Shown piece by piece: positions 1-28,620 of a stretch of DNA of 64,000 nucleotides. The position numbers and the translations under genes are program-made. The stretch comes from Pagrus major (taxonomy: Eukaryota; Chordata; Actinopteri; Spariformes; Sparidae): positions 21,524,665 to 21,588,664 of the forward strand of contig NC_133221.1 of assembly GCF_040436345.1 (NCBI RefSeq), given 5' to 3'. The notes below the pieces were generated by a model. The model saw only the letters and a program-made list of their open reading frames with translations, did not search any database and had not been told where the DNA came from. The stretch's first letter is position 1; the number at the start of each line of letters is the position of its first letter.

Positions 1-3000
1 ATTGATCAGGGTTGATCACAGTCGTGAGTCATCACCCGCTTAGAGGCGGGGCGGCCTTGGCTTGGCTCTACTCCGGAGCAGGTTATTTGTGTTATTTAAG
101 GTTATGTAGGCAATGTAATTATTGTGTATTTCAGTTGTCCTTAAAGACTTACTGTAGGACACTGTTGCATTGGTCCTTGGGAGTACTTTTTACTGCTCTG
201 TTGATTGAACAGACTAAGTAAAAGCATGTTAACAGAATAAGAAACCAACCAGATTGACTTTGTGGTTTTTCATACTGCAGTCAGTCACACAGCATTTACA
301 GCCTAGGTTACCTGCCACCTGGTGGAGATATACCCCAGTATACTACAAAGCAGTCAAACTAACTGACCTACAATACTGCTATACCAGTTGCCATAACAAA
401 ACTTATGTACATCAGCCACATACATCCGATATGGCTTAAAGATGATCGGCAATCAGTATCGGTGGCAAAAAACGTGATCGGGGCATCCCTAATTGGAAAA
501 AAATATGCATTTACATTAGAAATGTAAAACTCGGTGACAATATTTAACATTTGGAATAACACAAACTCTATGTTCATTCAAAATCAGTGGTGGAATGTCA
601 CAGTAAATTTCATTATTGCACAGTTCAGCTCCGTTAACAGTAGAAACTCTTTCTTACTTTGTGTCTGAAGGCCCAGGTTCATTACTGACATCTGAAGGTC
701 TATCTTTAGACTGGTCACAGATGGATCCTGGAGAATCACTAGACGTCTGGTCTCCAATTACTGTGACAGGTGAACCCTTGTTTGAAACATGAAATATAAT
801 TGGACATTTATAATCCAATGAATGAGCCACAGAGGGTGGGCATGAATGAATTTCAGTAATGCTCTGCTCCATTAAGGTAACATTGCCGTAAAAGAGTTAT
901 ATGAAAAGAAAATAAATGAATTTGTGGAGCCTAAAGTATTTAAAATTAAGATTTTCACATATTAAATATTGCATCAAGAAACAACCCCTTTGTGTTCCTG
1001 TCTGAGATGCAGAACAGCAAATAACATCTCATGTGCTGGTCCTTGTTGCTTCATAGCTTTAACATCAAGAAAGATTTAGAAAAATGTCATAAATGATACT
1101 TTTCATCCAGGGGGAAATGTTTTATTTCTGGCCGGGGAAGTGTTATGACTCTGGGTCATATTTGTTTGGGTAGTTGATGTGACAACTAACTCTCTCCTCC
1201 CCTTCTCTTTAGACTGTGTGTCTGTTAGGGTAATGAGAAAGAGGTGGTGCCCCATGATTGGTCTGTGTGAAGGGACTGCTTCCTTCAGATTGGACGAGCT
1301 GATGACCTCCACCTATTTAACCCAACTGACAGTGACCTACCTTTCTTCACCTCTGTCACTTGCAACATTGAAACCAGTATACTGTAGCTCTGTTTAAAAC
1401 AGTGTCAGGGTTTTGGGAGTAGAGTTGCAGCTTTCTGACCTTGAGCCTTAGTCTGATAGACTTGGGCTTGCTACAGTTCTGCTAATTTTTAAATAGTTTG
1501 TTGCAAATATTAAACTGTAAATGTGTTAGCAGTTCAGTGGAAGTCCCTGTCCCTTTTTTCACTTTAGGAGTTTAGGTTAGAAACGTGATTAAAATCTTAA
1601 TTTGTCAGAGAAGTTTAGGGTTTGATATAAATAGTAGTATAGTATAGTTTATAATAAACTGCCATTTTTGTCATGTTATGTCTAGGTTTCACCTAGACTG
1701 GGGTCATATCTGTGTTTACTAATGTATTTGTCAACAATTTGGTTCTCTTGATGAAGCATCTATTATATCTGCATCTATAAACAGGTAGAGAATTATTGAT
1801 AACACAACATGAGAGCTGTAATATTATTAAATAATATATGAACAAAAACACAGGAGAAAAGACCTTCAGTGTGTTATAAAACATTTATTATGTTTATATA
1901 GATTTACAAATCATTCACAGGTGTGTTTAAAACAGTTTATGTATTTGTTCAGATCTCATGAAGACAAATTGAGCTCTGAAGTTCATTTGTGACTTTGGAA
2001 ATAATGAACTTAACTCAAGGTCCACTTACTAGATTTCTCCTGGATCTCTCAACTGCATCTTGATGCCTTTGGTAGCAGATGGAGTTTGCTTAGTTTTCAT
2101 GAGAATGAAGGTGTTTTTATAAAAGATAAATAGTTAAGTGATTAATATAATAAATGCATCATAATTATATAATTACTAAATACACATCATATTTAATATT
2201 CAAATAAAATATGAAAACATATTTTATACATGTTGTCAATCGTTCATCTCCTGTTTATATATCAGTTATGGATTCAAAGTTGGAGTTATTGATGATAAAT
2301 ACATTAATTAACACTTGTCTTCATATCTGTATTTAATTGTCCCATATACACTATTCAGTGTCATATACAAGTTTTAATGTTAAGTAGATTAGACAAGATT
2401 AAATAAGATATACTTTATTAGGGAAATGTTGCTTGGGCAATACTGCTGCATACAGCTACATGACAGTACAGTGGTATACAAGACAGGTATGGAAAAATCA
2501 GTAATACGTCACATTGACTAAAATAAACAAATGTAAAAGATTGCACATGCCCTGAGAGTTTAAAAAGAATAGGAATAAGTATTTAAAAGGTCTGAATATA
2601 TATCAGAATCCTAGAAAGACAAAACTCAGTAGAGCCTGAGTAAAGACAATAACGGCCTTTGAGACCAACCTTGCATAATACATAACAACCCCACACTGTG
2701 TCAGTTCTGCCAACAGCAACAAGATGAAGAGACAGAGCAACACTTCCTGATATCAGCAGTCTGCAGGAAGACACAGAGACTAAATTCTTACTATCAAAAT
2801 AAAACTCAAACATCAGCAGTTCAAATCATTATGAGAACAAAACTTAATTCAGAATTTTCTTGAAGAAAAACCGGCTCTGTCACTACACACACTATATTAT
2901 TAACTAATTATAAAGCTTATACTGAAAACTTCTTATGGAATCTGACTGGTGTTATTCTATATTTTTCTTATTGTAAACAAATCCCATGAAAAGACCAAAA

Positions 3001-3700
3001 TCAATAATGTGCAAGTCTCACTGTCTGACTTCCCTACCCCTATCTGGCTCTCGATTCAAACCTCATTGGTGTATGTGGGATTAAGTCACAATAAATTGCA
3101 GTTTGTGTGTTCATGGTAATTTAGGTACGTGTCATGTCAACAGTGTGATTCCCCGATGTGTTTTTAATATAACAATGGAGCTCTATGGTACAGAAGAAAA
3201 CACATATCAGACTTAAGTTACACACACAATACTTTGGATTGGATCTTTTCATTGGATCACAGTATGTTTCTGATTTTAACCTGAAAAAAGGCATGATGTC
3301 ATGTTTATGATGCAGTTAATAAATAAACATTGATCAGATGTTACAGGTAGTCAGCCATCTGGTAGGGTGGTGATGTACTAAAAGTGGTAAAGAAACAAGA
3401 CAAGAATAACTTCTACATTTCAAAACACAGTGGAGTATTGTCTGTTTTAATTTGCCGTGTCAGCACATCTGACCCCTGACCTCCACACACTTGAATTTGT
3501 CCATCTTGTTTGCTCTTCATTAGTAATGAATTTAAGCTTTTCATACACCAGTGAAAATCATGTGACACAATTATACGTTTATCTTTAATTTGTATTCATG
3601 TCAATTAAGCACATTTCAATTTGATAAAAACTAATCAAAAACGGTGCCTTTATTCTGAAGTTTGTGTAAGCGGAAGTGTGTTTTCCGGTGTTGTCTCGTC
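1..3700. other. Repeat-rich flank without a recognised gene
   Basis: AT-rich DNA lying upstream of the ARF gene. I found no exon series with conserved protein. It contains a short relic resembling fish inverted-repeat MITEs near 440-500 (a 'GTATCGG...GATCGG...GCATCCCTA' type sequence), a decayed LINE reverse-transcriptase tail at about 2678-2800, and one unexplained 72-codon reading frame on the minus strand at 654-872. Everything else looks like ordinary intergenic sequence. Confidence 0.5.
2678..2800 (+). mobile_element. Relic of non-LTR retrotransposon (LINE) RT C-terminus
   Basis: Read on the plus strand in the frame starting at 2699, the sequence gives C-Q-F-C, then an acidic stretch D-E-E-T-E-Q-H-F-L, then a later Cys and Arg. 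This resembles the C-x2-C...E-D-E-x-H-F-L...C...Y...R zinc-knuckle tail that follows the reverse transcriptase domain of many fish LINEs. The frame is short and its flanks are not obviously LINE-like, so this is a fragment. The assignment rests on motif spacing only. Confidence 0.4.
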
Positions 3701-3793
3701 CCTTCCTCCTGTGCCTCCTCTGCCACCGTGTACCGAGCTGACAGCAGCCGGGATGACACCATGGAGAACACACACACAACACCGCTGCTGCTC

Positions 3794-3800
3794 TATAAAA
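3794..3800 (+). promoter_or_regulatory. TATA box of the ARF gene
   Basis: A perfect TATAAAA lies 77-83 bases upstream of the ARF initiator ATG at 3877, in a GC- and CA-rich stretch. If used, transcription would start near 3825 and leave a 5' leader of about 50 bases. The element is seen directly; its use is inferred. Confidence 0.5.
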
Positions 3801-3876
3801 GCACACACACTCACACACCGACACAAACACAGACGGAGTCAAACTACGAGCTGTTTGAAACTTCAGCACCTGAACA

Positions 3877-5656
<1,780 letters not shown>

Positions 5657-6250
5657 TGTGACGCTCCGCTGTTCTGCTTTATTTTGGTTCCTGCTGAATC
5701 TTCAGACACTTCAGACAGTCCTAAAACGAGCCAGAGAACCCAGGAAAAATATGGAGGATCTGCCCAGCCAGCCCAGCTACCTTCTGGAAAACACGATTTA
5801 CACATCGTGCCATATTTTATTCGAAACAAATTTTGAATACCTCAAACTGCTGTTCTACTTTTGTAAATGGCATAAAAAGTGTCAAACATCTGTGCCTGTA
5901 AAGCATTCCTACAAGTGCCGTATACTTTACATTGTTTCACAAGACAGGCATTAATGTATTTTGAATTTTTCTGGCAATAATTTATTGATTTATTCATAAA
6001 ATGGCACTGCAGCGCTGAAACCAAATGGTTCAATTCTAAAATCGAAGCTGATGCTGAGAAGGAGTGACCCTAATCAAACGTGTACAGTATTTTGTTTAAC
6101 AAGTAGCCAGTGATCCCCATGTTGGGAACCACTGTTGAAGACAAGCATGTGGATTATTTTTATGGGAAACAAAGTTACTGCACTGATTTTCTTCCTCTTT
6201 TTGCTGATATTCAGTTAATCTATCATCTCTCGTAGTGATTTTGCACTCAA

Positions 6251-6463
6251 AATAAACATTTACAAGTCAGCTATATGTTTTTGGTTAATGTCTTGCAGGT
6301 TTTGTTGGGTATGTTTGTATTCAAAGATGCAATTTTTTGTGTTAGTATTTGGACAATCAGTTCAGGTGTCTCTGTCACATCATGGTCTGTTCTACATTTT
6401 CATTGTCTTTATGGAAATGCATATTTTTGTATATTGGATGCATTTTGTTCATTTGATAATAAA
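6251..6463 (+). terminator. ARF gene 3' UTR poly(A) signals
   Basis: Two AATAAA hexamers lie downstream of the stop codon, at 6251-6256 and 6458-6463. The second is followed by an A-run at about 6478-6487 and probably marks the distal end, giving an 800-base 3' UTR. Choice between them cannot be made from sequence. Confidence 0.55.
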
Positions 6464-6489
6464 GTGGTTTAAAATATTAAAAAAAAACA

Positions 6490-9400
6490 CACTTGGTACT
6501 GTTCTAAATTTACACCAGTAAACGTTTCCAGAAGATCTTGTAGAGGTTCGTTTGATCTGAAAAATTAGCAGCCTGACTCGGGCGGGTGGAGTTAGTGCTT
6601 TATTTATCACTGAAAAGCCTTTTTTTATTATTCATGACACTGAAACAATTATCACTAAAACATATTTACACTTCAACATGATCAATCTTGTTGTATTTTC
6701 CTGCGTCAGTAAAGTGCAGCAAGTCCTTCACCTGGTTACAGCAAGAAAACCTCCTCCCACAATACAGAAAAATAAAATCATCATCAGTAACTGTTGATTT
6801 AGGCTTTTAGAAACATCTTCCCCACAGCCGTGACCTCTGACCTTTAACATCCCCACATGTAATGATGTTAAACTGAAGCTTATTCAGATCTACAGATAAT
6901 CACTGTGAATCACTCTGGATAAAGGCAGATTAATTGATTAAACTAGTGAAAAACATAAAAGGCCTCAAACAATGACCCAGATTAATATTTGTGAATGCAC
7001 AGAAAAATATTTTGATGCCAGGAGAAATACACTGACTCAGCTGATTATTTGGCAGAGAAGATGTCAAACTGTTTGTCTGTTTTCTGAGACATGGATCTTA
7101 ATTACATCAAGATGTTAAAAATGTTGAATTTCTGTTAAGTTTACTGAATGAATCACCTGTACTAGATCGGATAAACAGAGAAGACACTGTTCAAAATAGA
7201 GAACTGTCTTGTAGCAGATACAGCAAAAGTAAGGACATTTGATCAGATTTGTGCTTGTGTTGACAGATCTCTGAGTTTTCAAATGTAAAATCAGTGTTTC
7301 ACAATCTAAACGGACCAATAAGGGAAGCGAAGCATCTTTGGGTCTTTTTTGAGGCCTTAAATCTGAACGGTATATGATTCTTATTAATGAGCACTACTTT
7401 CATGCAACTATTCATTTTGTAAGAGGAAGAAGTTACGGACGTCTCACTTTGGAATAAAAATCTTCAAATGAAAAGGGTTCAATATTTTCTTTTCTGTAGT
7501 TTCACACCTTCAGGATCTCCTGTGGCGGCCATGTTGGCCCCTGTCCTGAGAACATGCTAAAGAACACTGCATACAAACGGCATGAGAAGAGATGGGATGC
7601 TAGACAAAGCGTGATTTGTGATATGTTACGTTTTTAAAAAATATTTAAAGTTAATATTGTCACTGGAGGTTGTTGACGGTTATAGATCTTTTCTTATAGC
7701 TCGGAAAGAGGTCGGGCCACAATATTTTCACAGTGGCCAAAGTAGAGTTGACCTTGACCTAGAGTTCCCAGTGCATCAGGTCATTTATTCATAACTTCTA
7801 TGACAAAAAGAAAATTAAATTTCAGTGGTCTAGATTTACCAAAAGATAGCAAATCATTTTATTTTCAACACTAGTGTTGCATAAAATCGCAGTACGTACT
7901 GCAACGGTATCTGTGTTTTGAAGGTATAACAAGATTTCCAGGTCAAAACGTCTGATATCTGGGAAAAATTGGGCTGAAAAGTTGAGCAATTTCTTTCTGT
8001 TTCGGCGGCATTTTAATGATAACACTTCGCTGTGAAGCAGATCATGATTACATGTTGAAACTACAATTATACTTCATGAAAACAATCACAAACAAAATAT
8101 TATGTCATGTAGTTTGAAGAATGTATTGGCAGCTTTCAACTAAATTCAGCCCAATTTTAACCTCAGAGGTCTAGAATATCTTTTGACCTGCAAATGATCA
8201 AATCCTTGCTGACCGGATGATGTTGTAGAATTCTGAATATGTTTTTTCATGCAGCCGCTGTTTTTAATTCATCTTAGTAAGCTATGAAAATCAGCTCGCA
8301 CAGACAGTAAAAGTAGATCACAACATACACTGCGATGTCGGGCCGCACCTACAAATTAATTGCCAACTATTTTGTTAATTGATCAATTATTTTGAGTCTT
8401 TTTAATCTTTTCTTTTTTAAAGGCAAAATTCTTATTCCAGCTTCTTAAATGTGAATATTTCCTGAATTATTTTCTCCTCTAACAGTAAACCAGATATCTT
8501 TGGGTTGTGAACAAAACAAGACATTTGAGGATGTCATCTTGATCATCATTGTCACCATTTTCTGGACCAAAGACCTAATTGATTAACGAAGAAAATCATC
8601 TACGGATTAATTGCTAATACCACAACTGAAAATAGTCCAAACTACCGACTTCAAATTCTTCTTCTGCTTGAGCTGGAGCCTTTACATATTTGACATTATT
8701 GCCTGAAAAATGTCTTAAATCATTAATCAAGTATACTATTTTTTGTTGATCGACTAATCCGATTAACTGGCTGATCATTGGAGCTCTTACTGTAATGATG
8801 ATGCAGCAAGGTTCAAGACTTTGCAGGTTGATTTTCATCCTGCATCAAATGACTGAAAACCAGCGGCTGCCTGGAAGGAAGGAAAAAATAAAAACTAAAA
8901 TGTATAACTCTGCAGGATGCTTTGAAAAACTGCTCAGCTGATGAACACATCACAACAGGTAGGACTTTTCAAAATAAGACTCCATGCTCTCTCTCTCATT
9001 CATCTTCTCTTTTCATTAACAGCACTGTATCTCACACTTTTTACCAACAGCACCGAGGTGTCCCGTCGCTCTGCTGGATCTCCTCCTCAAACCTTCACCT
9101 CCTGCTGAGGAGCCCTTGAGCGAGAGCTGACATCGTCCAGATCTGACTTCCTGTGTTTTCTCCCACATCTCCTTCTGATCCTGGTTCATTATTCCACTTA
9201 TGTCATTGCCGTCATCTCTTTTTATAAAATAAACATAAAAAAACAGAAACTTACAGGTTAATCTATATTTGTGGAGCCGGTATAAAAAGCAGCGTTTTAA
9301 CACACAGAATAAAACACGTGACGAGACGTTTCCACGCCTTCTCCCCTCCTCCTCTTATAGTGAGGGTGCGTTTAGTTCATCCTCCGTTTTCAGAGTGACG

Positions 9401-9578
9401 CGCTCCACCACAAGCTTCAAACAGAGTCCAGCAGGGAGGGAGCACATGTTTTTCAGTCCCTGGCAGCCCGGGCGGACAGGCGGGTGGTGTTCCCCTCCTC
9501 TGATTCCTGAGCTGTTGCTTTGACAGTACCAGCTGGGTCTTGCCTGGGTGGTAACACATGCATCCTCCGTTAGCTTTG
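6490..9578. other. Intergenic DNA between convergent ARF and appl1
   Basis: Tail-to-tail spacer that must also hold the appl1 3' UTR (no clear minus-strand AATAAA close to the stop was found). No coding exon recognised. The stretch 8340-8790 contains decayed copies of the fish 'GCTGCAAC...GTTGCAGC' hAT-like repeat described separately. Confidence 0.5.
8340..8790 (+). mobile_element. Decayed copies of hAT-like MITE family
   Basis: Phrases such as CCAGCTTCTTAAATGTGAAT, CTTTGGGTTGTGAACAAAAC and GACATTTGAGGATGTCATCT match the better preserved copy at 27492-27761. Two partial copies appear to lie end to end (about 8340-8630 and 8640-8790). The ends are too degraded to define target-site duplications. 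Confidence 0.6.
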
Positions 9579-21513
<11,935 letters not shown>

Positions 21514-23379
21514 GGCTGCGGGTGGCGTCGGTAATCTGTGCCAGTCGACGGACAAAATGCACAACAAATCGGTCCGACAACTCCCACTCAAGATTTCGTG
21601 GTTAGATGAATTCACAACACCCCAAATCAGCTCCTCCCGGTTCCGTAGGTCCCGCCCTCCAAATGGATTATGATTGGCTAGGAAAAACTTCCATTATTTT
21701 GATTGGTGTCTTGTTTAAAGGGGAAAACGCACCATTTTGGTTCTGACCGGGATCGCCCTTTCACTGTACTCGTGTACAGTCCAGAGCCATAATGGCGGCC
21801 GTGCTGCTTAGTTTTCAGGTGCGAAAACCGTTATTTGTAGCTTATATTGATGAATCTGGCAAGTTCACGCCCCTTCCGGTTTGCCCCATGGGACTTCATT
21901 TCGTATAGTAGTGACTGGAGCGAGAAAAAAAAGTTTTTGATCCCACTTGAATCGGGCCGTGAACTACACATGTAATGTTTGTCGATTTAAAAGACAATTT
22001 TCAAGTCACTGCAGTTGCAGTTTGTCGCAATTTAAGTAAAATATCATCGACTACTTTGTGTTAAACTGCTCAGTGAACTACAACACGTCACCAACACTAA
22101 CATGGCTGCCAACTTGGCACAGAAAAGGTACTAAAAAAGATGAAAATCACAAGAAACCTGGTCATATTGACAACTGCAGTTATGTGAAAGGCGAGTTCGT
22201 CAGTTTTGTGAATAGCTATATAAGGGTAGATAAAGACCTATGACACAATCTTTTTTTAGCATTCATTATTAAAAAACAAAACATCCACTAACCCTACTCT
22301 AATCTATATCTATAAAATATAAATATAATATAATGATGGTAGTGGGTTTTATCTAGCTGGCTAAGTATGTAACTAACAAACAGTTTTATTATGGATCCAT
22401 CTGTTCATGATTTTGTAGATTATTTGTTTGGTTGTCAATGATATAAAACAGTGAAAAGCAGCAACTCCTCAAGGGAAGCTGGAGGCTGGGAATGTTTAAT
22501 ATTTTGTTTGATAAATGGCTTCAACGATTAATTGGTTGTTGTTTTTTTAACTTAGTTTTTATTTCATTTTCAGCAACATATACAATCATTCACAATTTTT
22601 TCATTTTTTAAGCTGTATCTATTTGGTTTACAGCTAATAAAAAAAAGTTAATTTGATAACCCCAGTAAAAGACCAAAGTCACGCAATAACACAAACTAAC
22701 CAATCAAGGCAGCGGTGGATCAGCAGCTCCTGTGTTCAATGAAGAAGCCTAAAAGCACTGTTTCTATCAAAGGTGTCTGGTCACTTTCGAGGGCGATAGA
22801 ACAGCCTCAGTTCCTGTCAGAGAGGGCTGTCTGACAGCAAGATACATAGGTGAAAATATTCTAAATACAGCGTAAACCTTTACTGACACTGATTATGTTT
22901 TTTTCACTGACCAACTTCTACTATAAGTCATACCAGCATTGCCAACTTTAGGTGGCAGACTGGAGTGACATTTTGATGCCATCACACACATGTGCGTGCA
23001 CACCCACACACTTAATCACATGCACATATTTGGACTGAATTCACCATCAGGGTTTAAAAGGCATGGAGCTTACACATGAGGTGGGAGCGGAGGTTTAGGC
23101 CTAACATTTAAGGATAGGCCTGACTATACCTGTAAATGCATCTTTTTTTTCTTTCTTTCTTAAATATATATAAAAAATATATAACAAATGACCAGATCAT
23201 AACCATAAGTTTGCACCTAATAACATGAGAGGAAACAAATTGTGGCTACTGTTTCTTAAACCCAGAATTTCAGGCTAAGCTGTCTTTTTTCTCGAGGATA
23301 AGTTTGGTAGCCTTCATGTTAGTAAGGTTGTTGCCTTTAAGAAGGTAAGCTGGGGAAAGATGAGCTTCACAACTCTATT

Positions 23380-24170
23380 TGGTCCATGAAGATTGTGTCA
23401 TTTGCCTTAAATTCTGGGTTATAGAAGCAATAATTACTCCCAGTCTGTTGCCTTTCATGTTATCATTACAGCTTGGCTGTTGTGAGAGGTACAATGCTGT
23501 GTAACTGCCTCGATGGGGAGTAGTTCTACAGTGTGACCACAAGAGGGCAGAAAAACCCTGATTATAACGTAAATAATGACATAATTGTGTCAAAATCATT
23601 AGCATGGCAGATTTATTAATAAATATAGGATTCTCTCTTGCATGTTGAGAGTTTTGGAGATCTTTTTTTAAACATGGATTGTTCTTTTTTGTTGTTTTTT
23701 AAATAATTTACTGGAACTTATATATGTTGCTGATATATGTTTGTTTTGTTTTCTAGCCTGTTTTTTTTTTATCATTTAAGTTAATTTTAAACATGTTCAA
23801 AATATATAAATGGGGGGAAAAAATCTAACTTCCAAGGACAGCTATGCACTATAATTACCTTTGTATAGTACAAACTCGCAGTATGGGGCAAAGAGACCAT
23901 GGACGGCGTGTTTTCCATGGATGCATTCCAGAAAAAAGAAAAGCCAGTTTACAGCTAGATTTAATGAAGACTGTGTCATTATCGCTAAATTCTGGACTTA
24001 AGTAGCTATAAAATTGCCACAGTTTGTTTGTTGCCATTACATTTTCACAAAAGACAAACCAAAAGCTGGCTGTCTTATGTTTTTCTTCCTTTGACGCCAG
24101 TCAAGTAGTTCTACCATATCACCACAAGAGGGCAGAAAAACCCTGATTATAATGTAAATAATCATGACCG
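23380..24170. repeat. Duplicated ~200-bp segment with CTCF-like core
   Basis: The segments at about 23380-23590 and 23960-24170 share, in the same order, GTGTCATT, TAAATTCTGG, GTAGTTCTAC and CCACAAGAGGGCAGAAAAAC followed by CTGATTATAA. The copies are offset by about 585 bases. The word CCACAAGAGGGCAG (23537-23550 and 24122-24135) is close to the core of the vertebrate CTCF motif. Confidence 0.75.
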
Positions 24171-24346
24171 TCAATACTGTTTACAGGGCAGGTTAGTTTC
24201 TAAACATCATAACATTTTCTCTTTATTGTGATGAGTTTTTAGAATTATAAAGCATACAGACATTGAATTGTTTTATTCTTTGTTGCTTTTTTATGCGTAT
24301 ATATATTTAAACTTGTTTATGTTACCTATCTTTGTTGTCCTTGTTT

Positions 24347-24708
24347 TAAAGCAACATTATGTAACTTTTTACCTTTAAATAACAGCTTCAAAATCATTTT
24401 GATGGTACAGCCTCTTGTAACAGGGTGAATAGTGTCTCTGTCTCAGCCACTCCGCCTCCTATCACTTGTTTCTGCACTCTGTAAATTCAGTGAGAGGATC
24501 ACAGCGTTACATACATGTTCATTTCAACATACAAGTTTTCAACACATAACATTGTTATGACGTAGCTTTGTTTGTAGTTTGCACCTACATTACACCTGAC
24601 AGACTGTTACACACCTGGGATTTGTATTTCCGACAGTGGTGTTGCACTCAGAAACTGTGGGGGGCGCCAAATCACACAAAATGCCAATTTCTACATAATG
24701 TTGCTTTA
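24347..24708. mobile_element. MITE with 17-bp perfect terminal inverted repeats
   Basis: Starts TAAAGCAACATTATGTA (24347-24363) and ends with its exact reverse complement (24692-24708). Length is 362 bp with no transposase, so it is non-autonomous. The target duplication is either TA or TTA because the ends overlap the flanks, so the superfamily (Tc1/mariner or PIF/Harbinger-like) is not settled. I recall abundant teleost repeats with these ends. Confidence 0.85.
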
Positions 24709-25302
24709 AGATGGACACCTGTTATTTCTATTCATCTTCCTGAAAATTGTTCTTGGAACTGTGTTTGATGCTAAGAGCAACTTAAAACCACAGTCCAAAT
24801 TATGTTTATGTGTACACAAACCGGGCCATTAAAGCTGATTCTGTATCTGATTCTGAATGTTGTCAAACCAACCATCATGTTGCAACCATGTGAATTTGCT
24901 TTGCAGGTAGAAGTTAAACAGACTCCACATCTTACTTTCAGTCCAAGCATTTACATTAGGCCTACATGTAAACTATTATAACTCTTCTGTTTTAAAGGTT
25001 TATGTGTATAGGAGCAAATAAATTAAAATTGGTCATAGTAGTCATATAGAAGTGGGCTCATCCACTCTCTAAACACCTGTTTATGTAATTAGCTGGGTTA
25101 AAACCAAACATGTCCCTTTAAGAGGAAGGAAAGTAAAGAGGGGGGAGTGAAGTAAGAGGGCACTAGCCTACTTCCTCGCAGCCTTCACAATCAAAACACT
25201 ATTCGTGCGCAATGGGTGAGTCTGCATCCCCGAAAGGACATTTTCTCATCTAACACTTGGCGCACATCGTCGGGAGGCTCCGCGGACAGCGTTTGTCGCA
25301 CC

Positions 25303-28620
<3,318 letters not shown>

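Larger units (their letters stand above)
21780..25200. other. Intergenic DNA between appl1 and tprg1l
   Basis: Head-to-head spacer. I found no conserved exon apart from a possible nine-codon first exon at 21792-21818. It contains a duplicated ~200-bp segment (about 23380-23590 and 23960-24170) and a 362-bp inverted-repeat MITE (24347-24708). Confidence 0.55.

Noticed and set aside
25212-25253. ATG at 25212 as the tprg1l start
   Set aside because: It opens a 13-codon frame that stops before 25260; MLQL at 25303 matches the family start.
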